Of a stretch of 38,151 nt of DNA, positions 16,801 to 22,933 are shown one piece after another. The notes under the pieces are model-generated. The model was not told where the DNA came from. It made no database searches and was given only the letters and a program-made list of their open reading frames with translations. Both the position numbers and the translations under genes were made by a program. This DNA comes from Flavobacteriales bacterium. Its GTDB lineage: Bacteria > Bacteroidota > Bacteroidia > NORP154. The DNA is taken from NCBI GenBank assembly GCA_012966015.1, contig DTRI01000094.1, positions 1-38,151 of the forward strand, written 5' to 3'. Numbering within the stretch: position 1 is the first letter of the stretch; each line of letters opens with the position of its first letter.

Positions 16801-17184
16801 AATCGTTTAGAGCATATCAAGATTGCGGTGAGGTCCGCGCCAGAGGTTCCTATTGAAATGATGGAACAAATTAAAACACTAGAAAAGGAACTTTTAGAAA
16901 TAACCTTAAAGTTAAATGGAGACCACAGTCTTAGAAAACGAGAATTTGAAATACCGTCTTCTATCTCCGATCGGGTTGAAATAATCATATGGAGCATGTG
17001 GCGCGCGACGACAGCACCCACGCAAACCAATAGGGATGGCTATAGAATAGCTGCTGAGGAATTTGGCCCACTGCTGGAGGAATTGAAGGGAGTGGTAAGT
17101 AAGATTGATGCAATTGAAGAAAAGCTTGAAGACTTTAAAGCTCCTTTTACTCCAGGTAGATTTCCAACCTGGAATAATGAGTAG
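13900..17184 (+). CDS. Sortilin/VPS10-type beta-propeller protein (BNR/Asp-box repeats), secreted
   Basis: A 1094-residue exported protein with a signal peptide at 1-22 (MRLYLSLLIIPLLVV, then TSDALSQ). Asp-box motifs of the SxDxGxxW type recur about ten times between residues 80 and 720 (for example SEDGGKSW, SNNGGETW, TTDGGQTW, SADKGKSW), predicting one or two multi-bladed propellers as in sortilin/VPS10 and xyloglucanase-like proteins. From about 780 onward there is an Ig-like beta segment and a charged, probably helical tail. There is no recognisable T9SS sorting domain, so it probably stays periplasmic or surface-associated by another route. Homologues are often labelled glycosyl hydrolase, but no catalytic site is evident, so protein or peptide binding is equally plausible. 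Its stop is 5 bp from the convergent gene ending at 17190. Confidence 0.88.
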   Translation: MRLYLSLLIIPLLVVTSDALSQKSKKGDKFSGKYKSATFSGLKLRSIGPALTSGRISDIAVNPNKTSEYYVAVASGGVWKTSNSGNTYTPIFDGQGSYSIGCVTIDPNNPHIVWVGTGENNNQRSVAYGDGVYKSEDGGKSWNNMGLKTSEHIGKIIVKPGNSNVIYVAAMGPLWNAGGERGVYKSNNGGETWKPMLEIDEHTGATDLVMDPRNSDVLYASFEQRRRHVFTYIGGGPGSGIHKTTDGGQTWKKLTTGLPKVDMGRIGLAISPVNPDYIFAIIEASDKKGGFFRSTNRGASWDKMSDYSTSGNYYQEIICDPKDVDKIFSMNTWLHHTEDGGKNFKKTGEKSKHVDNHTIWIDPGDTDHWLIGCDGGIYETWDHAENWQYKANLPVTQFYKLAIDNAEPFYNVYGGTQDNNTQGGPSRTINNSGIVNSDWYITLGGDGFEAAIDPKDPNIVYSQAQYGWLARYDKKSGEKLGIKPMTGKGEPGLRWNWDAPLLISPHNNKRLYFAANILFRSDDRGSNWKSISGDLTKQIDRNKLEVMGKVWSMDAVMKNKSTTIYGNCVALDESPLQENLIYVGTDDGLIQITENAGTSWTKMAKFPGIPETTYVNDIVASKHSASVVYATFNNHKRGDFKPYILKSADKGKSWTAIQGNLPARGSVYAIAEDHENPKLLFAGTEFGLFFTISGGNEWTQLKSGLPIIAVRDLEIQKRENDLVLGTFGRGFYILDDYSALRTYSDELMKKDAHIFPIKDALMYVDSRPLGNRGKSSQGESFYNAENPPLGAVFTFLMTDTLTTLKETRQKQEKKLKKAGTAIPFPSPAEIRVEDNEEKPYLLFTVRDGKSNVVRKIKSETKNGINRVVWDFRYTATTPIKLKEDKVSRYSEASSGPLALPGNYTVSMSKSVNGVISELVEPQKFVCVKLNNTSLPAKDNVELLKFENQVNELRRAVLATRKVKSESDNRLEHIKIAVRSAPEVPIEMMEQIKTLEKELLEITLKLNGDHSLRKREFEIPSSISDRVEIIIWSMWRATTAPTQTNRDGYRIAAEEFGPLLEELKGVVSKIDAIEEKLEDFKAPFTPGRFPTWNNE

Positions 17185-17189
17185 CAAGG

Positions 17190-17531
17190 CTAATCTTCAA
17201 GCAGGTGCTTTTTTTCAGCTAACCATACGGTTGCATCCTCAATATTTCCAAAAATCTTTGCTTCCCTAACTGGTTTTACTACCCTAAGATAGAATTTTGC
17301 TAATATCTTTATAGGCAGGTTATTCACTATTATCGCCTGAGCCATTCTTCGATTTATCAACTCTTTCTCTTTTGCAAAATATCTCAATGCCTCAGGAGAT
17401 GCATTACCAAACACATTTGAAGCATCAATAAGTGTAAGAAACTTTCTATCAGGGAAAATTGCGAACGCCAGATTGCGGATCCTAATAGCCTCTTCCAAGT
17501 CTACGCTAGCGCCATTCTTGAGCCGAATCAA
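17190..17531 (-). CDS. STAS/SEC14-like small protein, copy A (DUF7793-type); probable 5'-damaged paralogue
   Basis: A 113-residue protein clearly paralogous to the gene at 17945-18361. Shared blocks include FLTLIDAS versus FLLLIDAT, RRMAQAIIVNNLPIKILA versus LRMAQAMVVDNLPIRLFA, and VKPVREAKIFGNIEDA versus KKPAGEVKIFGNIDEA. The family resembles SpoIIAA/STAS-type folds (inferred). The only common start codon is TTG at 17531. However, in-frame homology continues upstream of it (TTLSKFDDDTVL against GSIISKFDTEII) as far as an in-frame stop, with no ATG, GTG or TTG in that stretch. Either the start is unusual (ATT or ATA) or the original start was lost. It may be translated in truncated form or be a pseudogene. 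Confidence 0.6.
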   Translation of the reverse strand: MIRLKNGASVDLEEAIRIRNLAFAIFPDRKFLTLIDASNVFGNASPEALRYFAKEKELINRRMAQAIIVNNLPIKILAKFYLRVVKPVREAKIFGNIEDATVWLAEKKHLLED

Positions 17532-17894
17532 GACAGTATCGTCGTCGAATTTCGATAGAGTCGTCCCTTTAGTATGTCCGACAGGGGAATCTGATATAGT
17601 GAGTGGTGAACTAATCTTTCAGAGCTAATTTAACATGAATTCGTGATAATAAGTGTTTTGCTTGTACTTTATCTGCTGATGCCCCACAATTATCGTTTTT
17701 TTAGTTATACAGTTTTTAAGGCCCAAATGCCTGTTAACTATTCAAAACTATTTAAAACAAAAGCATTTAACCAAATATTCAAACGGCTTTGGGACGAAAA
17801 CATGCTCTGCGGGGACGAACGAAAAGAATTAAATGGTCTGATGGCATTAAAAAGCCTGTTTTAGTTTGTTTTAGATAGGTAAGAAATTGTGTCA

Positions 17895-17950
17895 CATCTA
17901 TTAGCAGTGGAAATTTTTGATTGCCCCAAATTTTATTCGTAGAATCAGCT
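17895..17950 (-). pseudogene. 56-bp remnant of a third STAS/SEC14-like copy fused to the 3' end of copy B
   Basis: The bases 17895-17950 match 18181-18236, an internal segment of copy B encoding the STIKV to LLIDA region, at 49 of 56 positions by direct comparison. Similarity starts and stops sharply. The segment directly follows the C-terminal coding region of copy B and supplies its last Ser codon and TGA stop. This indicates a tandem gene array collapsed by recombination or deletion. The reading frame of the fragment is closed by stops. Confidence 0.85.
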
Positions 17951-18361
17951 CTTGCTCACGAGATGCCTCAGCTCAGACAGCCATGCTATAGCCTCGTCTA
18001 TATTTCCAAAAATTTTTACCTCTCCTGCGGGTTTCTTAACTCTCATATAAATGTTGGCGAACAATCTAATTGGCAAGTTATCTACTACCATGGCTTGTGC
18101 CATTCGTAAGCCTACCAACCTTTCATCATTCGTAAAGTAATCCATAGCATCGGGATCCATTATCCCATATATTTCTGTCGCATCAATTAGCAGAAGAAAT
18201 TTTTGATTGCCACAAACCTTAATCGTAGAATCAGCTATCTCAATTGCTTCATCCAGGGATACATGCGCATCATTCTTAAATTTAATTTTTATTATCTCGG
18301 TATCAAACTTAGAGATAATAGAACCAGTTGTTTCAATCGTAGTAGAGGCGTCCATAAACAA
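17945..18361 (-). CDS. STAS/SEC14-like small protein, copy B (DUF7793-type)
   Basis: A 138-residue soluble protein without a signal peptide. The core runs ISKFDTEIIKIKFKN, then SLDEAIEIADSTIKV, a hydrophobic strand FLLLIDATEIYG, a helix with DYFTNDERLVGLRMAQA, VVDNLPIRLFANIYM, and finally VKIFGNIDEAIAWLSEL. The pattern resembles Bacteroidota STAS/SEC14-like proteins of unknown role, possibly regulatory. Copy A at 17190-17531 is a paralogue with about 110 alignable residues. The C-terminal SKS and the stop codon come from a fused fragment of another copy, so the protein's natural end has been altered. The ATG at 18361 is followed by a second in-frame ATG two codons later; either could be used. 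Confidence 0.72.
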   Translation of the reverse strand: MFMDASTTIETTGSIISKFDTEIIKIKFKNDAHVSLDEAIEIADSTIKVCGNQKFLLLIDATEIYGIMDPDAMDYFTNDERLVGLRMAQAMVVDNLPIRLFANIYMRVKKPAGEVKIFGNIDEAIAWLSELRHLVSKS

Positions 18362-18394
18362 TAGTGATGGTATATGTTAAATAAGATTAATAGG

Positions 18395-18931
18395 TCAATC
18401 TTCTTTTTCAAGAGCGTAGAGGACACCTTCACCTACATCTACCTCATCATCTTCTTCTTCCTCTCTGGGGACTTCAAAATATTTCACAAAGGTCATTCCT
18501 GACTTTTCGATGACATTGATGGATCCCTTGTTTTCTGACATTACTGAAGCTACTATTCTAGTCAGTCCGAGCTCCTCAAACCCATATTTCAAACATGCTT
18601 TGGCAGCCTCCGTCGCGTAGCCATTGCCCCAATTTTTTCTGTACAGCCGAAAGCCAAGATCTATATCACCTGATTCTTCTGTTATCAGGCCACACCAACC
18701 GATGAACTCATTGGTCTCTTTAATGATGCAGGCCCACCTGCCCATGCCATCGTTTTTATAACGATCATAACCCTCTAGAAATACCCTTGCGTCATCAATA
18801 GAATCAAAAGAAGAGGCCTTACCAATATATTTGATCACCTCTGGATCTTGATTGAGATTGTACATATCTCGTGCATCCTCAACCGTGAGTTCCCGCAGAA
18901 TTAACCTGTCCGTTTCTATGATAACGCTCAT
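18395..18931 (-). CDS. GNAT family N-acetyltransferase (RimJ/RimL type)
   Basis: A 178-residue acetyl-CoA-dependent acyltransferase. The start TDRLILRELTVEDA and the acetyl-CoA loop YRKNWGNGYATEAAKA (R/QxxGxG/A motif, about residues 98-113) are typical of the RimJ/RimL/ribosomal-protein or small-molecule acetyltransferase branch. The later ENKGSINVIEKSGMTF motif fits the same family. An acidic insertion near the C terminus (EEEEDDEVDVGEG) is unusual compared with most relatives and may be surface exposed. It is cytoplasmic. It lies 33 bp upstream of copy B on the same strand. The substrate cannot be predicted. Confidence 0.9.
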   Translation of the reverse strand: MSVIIETDRLILRELTVEDARDMYNLNQDPEVIKYIGKASSFDSIDDARVFLEGYDRYKNDGMGRWACIIKETNEFIGWCGLITEESGDIDLGFRLYRKNWGNGYATEAAKACLKYGFEELGLTRIVASVMSENKGSINVIEKSGMTFVKYFEVPREEEEDDEVDVGEGVLYALEKED

Positions 18932-19082
18932 TGTTTCAATGGATTATCTCGCTTGTTTCAATCCTGCCTACAGTTCGAATTTGCTCACTGAAACCCGGCA
19001 GGGCAGGCTTCCTAATTAGGTGCTGGCAACAGCATCTGGATACTTCAATCAATACCCAAAAATACGATCCTTAATCTAATGT

Positions 19083-19334
19083 TCAAATAGAATAATTCCT
19101 GATAGTGTGAGCCAAAATGTTCCCAGCTGCCAACCACTTTTTCAGACAAAGCACCCCTGCTGCATGGTGATACACAACATCGTATCTAAGTGCGCCCACT
19201 CTTGGATTTATGATATAACCGATCATGCCCAGATCATGCAGCAATATCAGTGTGGGAATTATCCACACTAAAAAATCCGTTTGTTCAACAAATATTTCAG
19301 ATAAAAGGAACTGATAAATGCTGCAGAAAAATGC
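19083..19334 (-). pseudogene. Truncated DUF4260 membrane protein remnant
   Basis: An 83-residue open frame lacks an ATG at its 5' end but reads as the body of a DUF4260 protein: FLLSEIFVEQTDFLVW, then LILLHDLGMIGYIINPRVGA, then YDVVYHHAAGVL. The expected C-terminal HxGxDRxLGYGLKY block is missing, replaced by HTIRNYSI and a stop. An in-frame stop at 19335-19337 precedes the homologous part, so the N terminus is lost too. Intact members are four-helix membrane proteins of about 115-125 residues. This copy is probably dead. The rest of the gap 18932-19082 shows no gene. Confidence 0.68.
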
Positions 19335-19398
19335 CTATGGGATGGCTCATACTTTTAACAGTCGTCTATTTGTTCTTCTGTCTTGCCCAACGCTATGC

Positions 19399-21012
19399 TC
19401 ATAAAACAATTATTTTTAAGCTTCCATTGACGTCCCCTGATTGGATTCTGAGAAAATACAGGGCAGGACGCAATTCAACTGACATGCTGCTGCCACTGAA
19501 ACCGCTCTGCCTGAAAACCACTCTTCCACGAATGTCTGTAATCGTGATAAAAGCTGCATTTACAATTTGATTGAATTGAACCCAGCCTCCTACAATGGGA
19601 TTGACCATGGTTATTGATTCAGCTTTTACACCTTCCATTTCGGAAAGAACAACAGTTGCACAAGAATCAGAATTGGAGTTTTGATCTTCGATGATCCCCT
19701 GAGGTGTGAGGTCCTTACCGACAAATCCAGCGTAGCTGCCAGGGTATTTTTCCGCTCTAAAAATCGTATTGTCACCCTGGGCAATGGTATCATATTGATC
19801 GAAAAAGCTGGCGCCAACTGGATTTTTGTAGGTCCACAAGTGATCCCCGTTTTTTGTGATTTCTGATACTTGCCCACGGGAAGATTCACATATTAAGAAG
19901 TTTCCATTGGGCAGTGGGAAAGCACCGCACTTCTTGCCCTCTAACATGGTTACACCGAAAAATGCTCCGTTCCAGGACCATTCAAAATCAGCAGGCAAAA
20001 ATCTATTTGTCTGCTTTTGATAGATACCACCTGATATTTCAGGGGTTATTAAATGAACTGAGCTGAACGTACCGGTACCATCGCCGCCATTGTTGTAAAC
20101 AGATATCTTATCAGCATCCAGGTATCCCGATTCCACCCATCTGCAATCATGTTGCAGGAATAACTGTTGATTGGAAGGGCCACCCTGTCTATAGATCTGT
20201 GGGTTCCCCCAACGCCAAAGGAAATCACCTCCCATATTTGCGTTTCCGCCCGTATGTCCCGCGGCTTCCGCAGTGGTGGTGCTGTGGTCTATGATGTATA
20301 TCTCGCTAAGATGTCTTGCCGAAATAATAATCTGATCCAGAGAAGGATTATAGTCCACAGCATTGACGTGGGTCCAATCACTGTTATGAGAACTGGGAAA
20401 GTTTAAATCGAGCAGTTCGGGGTGGTCTGCGACCACATCGTAATTGAGTTTTGTGCTATCGAGATCCTGAACGAAATGGTCTATGAATTTCCATTCCCAA
20501 ACCACACTGGCATCATTGGTTCCAATAGGCTGTAACTCGACCAGTTTATCCAGCTTGAAAACGGGGCCAACATTGCCTGAGTCTCTTCCCGCAGCAATAA
20601 TCTCCGCTTTAGTATAAGTATCGGTCAGCAAACAGAGTATGTTCCCATTAGGAAGTGGCTCAATATCGTGGTGCTGCCTCAGTCCATTGTCTTTCATAGC
20701 ATAGGACCAGAGTAAGGTATTGTCCCAATCCCGTAGCTCAAGAGAATCGGCGCCTGCACGGAGCAATGTCCCATCTTCCAACAGGTAGCATGTGGAGCCG
20801 GGTGTCTCAGAAAAATTCCATTGATTGACGATTTCTCCACAGTTGTCTATTAGGTACACATTGTTGTTCAGGCCGGGAGTAAACAGGGTGTATCCCTCAG
20901 AAGTATCTGCTTCAGCTAGAAGCAGGCCCAAATTGGGTGCTTGAGCATAGCACATCAGTTCAATGAGCAGGCTCGCAGACAAGGCAACTAATCTATGTGG
21001 ATACGAATTCAT
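19399..21012 (-). CDS. Arylsulfotransferase-like beta-propeller protein with T9SS C-terminal sorting domain
   Basis: A 537-residue exported protein. A signal peptide is present at about 1-24 (LVALSASLLIELMCYA, then QAP). The body has the arylsulfotransferase (ASST) propeller pattern: GYTLFTPGLNNNVYLIDN, CYLLEDGTLLRAG, HHDIEPLPNGNILCL, HVNAVDYNPSLDQIIISAR, FLWRWGNPQIYRQGG, QHDCRWVE and FPLPNGNFLICESSRGQV. In true ASSTs a catalytic His accepts the sulfate group; I cannot confirm which of the several His residues would serve. The C terminus (about 460-537) is a T9SS-type sorting domain (FITITDIRGRVVF, ALYFLRIQSGDVNGSLKIIVL). It should therefore be surface-exposed or released. The family name is secure at the fold level; enzymatic sulfotransfer is not proven. 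Confidence 0.82.
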   Translation of the reverse strand: MNSYPHRLVALSASLLIELMCYAQAPNLGLLLAEADTSEGYTLFTPGLNNNVYLIDNCGEIVNQWNFSETPGSTCYLLEDGTLLRAGADSLELRDWDNTLLWSYAMKDNGLRQHHDIEPLPNGNILCLLTDTYTKAEIIAAGRDSGNVGPVFKLDKLVELQPIGTNDASVVWEWKFIDHFVQDLDSTKLNYDVVADHPELLDLNFPSSHNSDWTHVNAVDYNPSLDQIIISARHLSEIYIIDHSTTTAEAAGHTGGNANMGGDFLWRWGNPQIYRQGGPSNQQLFLQHDCRWVESGYLDADKISVYNNGGDGTGTFSSVHLITPEISGGIYQKQTNRFLPADFEWSWNGAFFGVTMLEGKKCGAFPLPNGNFLICESSRGQVSEITKNGDHLWTYKNPVGASFFDQYDTIAQGDNTIFRAEKYPGSYAGFVGKDLTPQGIIEDQNSNSDSCATVVLSEMEGVKAESITMVNPIVGGWVQFNQIVNAAFITITDIRGRVVFRQSGFSGSSMSVELRPALYFLRIQSGDVNGSLKIIVL

Positions 21013-21070
21013 GTTCTCACGCTTGGTCTAATTTTCACTTCAGGTTCTTCTTTAATCTATTTTACACAAT

Positions 21071-21235
21071 TTATATCTTGGTTAATTTCCATTTCCCGGT
21101 TCTAAAAGCTATTATACACATAATAGCCAGCAATGATTGGGCGATGGCTATGGCGACAAAAACTCCTTTCGGCACCGTTGAAAGCCTGATTAATAACCAT
21201 TCCATAAGCGAAAGTAATATACCTGAAACGTGACA
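21071..21235 (-). pseudogene. C-terminal remnant of a MATE-like efflux transporter
   Basis: A 54-residue open frame bounded upstream by a stop, with no suitable start, reads LLSLMEWLLIRLS, then PKGVFVAIAIAQSLLAIMCI, then FRTGKWKLTKI and a stop. This is the pattern of the last transmembrane helix and basic tail of MATE-family exporters (GVFxAIxIAxxLLAxxxIxxFRxGKWK). Everything upstream of this C terminus is absent. The match is from memory of the family pattern and needs a protein search. Confidence 0.5.
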
Positions 21236-21238
21236 TTA

Positions 21239-21641
21239 TTAATTATTCCCTTGTTTGTCGCTGCCAAAGATCGGGAAATAAAGCTGGATTTATACAAATC
21301 TAAATTGCTTAAGTCTTACGCTTAGATAAATATCCAGACCAAGCGTAATGAAGTGTTTCATAACTTCTATTTATACTGCATGATGAAGAGGTGGGCGCCA
21401 GTTATGAAAGTTGTGACCGGGCGGATGAAGAGCTACTTGTTGTTGGGCTTCAAAGCTTCGAAAATATGAACGGTTAAATGCAGGCTACAACAACTTACAA
21501 TACCAACGCACTGACCCAAAAAATGGCAGACGATGGATTTATCGAATCCATACAGCATTAAAAGGGCCCTCTCCTGAGCATCGGCTACGCTGCAATAACC
21601 ACCATCAGAATTAGTAGCTTTGGCGGATATTAGCTTTACGC
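21239..21641. other. Gene-free stretch
   Basis: About 400 bp with no convincing gene on either strand. Short open frames here lack family resemblance. I saw no tRNA, clear terminator or repeat. The 5' leader of the methyltransferase at 21642 presumably lies at its right end. Confidence 0.5.
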
Positions 21642-22784
21642 ATGCAAATAATTGTAAAAACATTTCAAGGACTTGAAGAGGTGCTGGCGGAAGAGCTGAA
21701 GTTGCTGGGAGCAAAAAATATTGAACCCATCAAAAGGGCTGTTTCCTGCACAGGCGATTTAAAGCTTTTGTATAAGGCCAACCTGCATTTGAGAACGGCA
21801 TTGCGGGTATTGCTCACCATTTCGACATTTGAAGCCAAAGATGAAGAGGCATTATACAGGAACGTACATGATTTTGACTGGACGCAATACATTGATGAGA
21901 GCAGTACAATAGCCGTAGACGGCGTAGTATTTTCAGATCATTTTAAGCATTCTAAATACGTGGCACTCAAGGTCAAGGACGCCATAGTAGATAAATTCCG
22001 GGAAACGACCGGAGAGAGGCCATCCATTGATGTAAACAATCCTGCTTTACGCATTAACGTTCACATTTTTCAGGAGAAGGTGACCATATCATTAGACAGC
22101 TCTGGCAGCTCACTGCATATGAGAGGCTACAGAGCGAGTAATCAGGAGGCTCCATTGAATGAAGTGCTTGCAGCCGGCATGTTATTAGTGGCCGGTTGGA
22201 AACCGAACATTCCATTAATTGATCCCATGTGCGGCTCGGGAACAATATTGATGGAAGCCGGCATGATGGCTTATAACATGGCCCCCGCAATCAGGAAAAA
22301 GCATTTCGGGTTTATGAAATGGCGTGATTACGATGGAAAATTGTGGGAGCGGCTGCACAAGAAGGCGGAAGAAGCCATTGCCACACCTAAAGGTTCTATC
22401 AATGGATCGGACATTTCGGGTGAAGTATTGGACGTTGCCAAAGTTGCCACGCTGGATTTTAAGCTCAACTTCGGGATAAGGCTCATGAAAATGCCCTTCA
22501 ACAGATTATATCCCAAAACTGACCACGGCATGCTAATGCTCAATCCACCTTATGGCAAAAGAATCAAACCGGACGATATCAATGCGCTGTATAAAGACAT
22601 TGGTAACACCTTAAAAAGAACCTTTATTGGATTTGAAGCCTGGATTTTAAGCCCGAATGTTGAGGCACTAAAAAATATTGGCTTGCATCCATCTAAAAAA
22701 CACACCTTGTTTAATGGCCCGCTAGAATGTAAGTTCCAGAAATTCGAGATGTACGAGGGAAGTAAAAAGGTGGCAAAAAACTAA
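21642..22784 (+). CDS. THUMP-domain class I SAM-dependent RNA methyltransferase (RlmL-like)
   Basis: A 380-residue methyltransferase with an N-terminal ferredoxin-like/THUMP RNA-binding region (about 1-155) and a Rossmann-fold catalytic domain. The SAM-binding motif is DPMCGSGT (194-201), GSDIS follows at 255-259, and the N6/N2-type catalytic motif is NPPYG (301-305). This is the architecture of the RlmL half of E. coli RlmKL, which makes m2G2445 in 23S rRNA, without the RlmK fusion. The ATG at 21642 starts directly at the conserved IIVKTFQGLEEVLAEEL segment. It acts in the cytoplasm during ribosome assembly. The exact target base is inferred from the family only. Confidence 0.9.
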   Translation: MQIIVKTFQGLEEVLAEELKLLGAKNIEPIKRAVSCTGDLKLLYKANLHLRTALRVLLTISTFEAKDEEALYRNVHDFDWTQYIDESSTIAVDGVVFSDHFKHSKYVALKVKDAIVDKFRETTGERPSIDVNNPALRINVHIFQEKVTISLDSSGSSLHMRGYRASNQEAPLNEVLAAGMLLVAGWKPNIPLIDPMCGSGTILMEAGMMAYNMAPAIRKKHFGFMKWRDYDGKLWERLHKKAEEAIATPKGSINGSDISGEVLDVAKVATLDFKLNFGIRLMKMPFNRLYPKTDHGMLMLNPPYGKRIKPDDINALYKDIGNTLKRTFIGFEAWILSPNVEALKNIGLHPSKKHTLFNGPLECKFQKFEMYEGSKKVAKN

Positions 22785-22933
22785 ATTATACCCACAGCAA
22801 CATCTTATGTCATTTCTTTCTGCTTGTCATTCTGCTTGGGCCAGATTGCAATATTCTGAGGTATTAATGTTATTTTTATAGTCCTGAAGGCAGCGCTGAT
22901 AAAGAAAACAATCCACGTATTATCTTGTATCTC

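Noticed and set aside
17643-17864. 73-codon plus-strand frame starting with GTG, or a shorter 45-residue version from the ATG at 17727
   Set aside because: No family resemblance, no promoter or good start, and it lies in the decayed gap of the tandem gene family. The K-rich 45-residue version is not excluded, but cannot be supported.
21433-21714. 93-codon minus-strand frame overlapping the methyltransferase start
   Set aside because: Mostly antisense to or outside a well-supported gene, with Cys/Leu-rich content lacking any recognisable motif.
22800-22860. GTCATT-rich stretch considered as another copy of the palindromic repeat at 12318
   Set aside because: Only short shared words (GTCATT, AGATTGC) and no clear inverted repeat.
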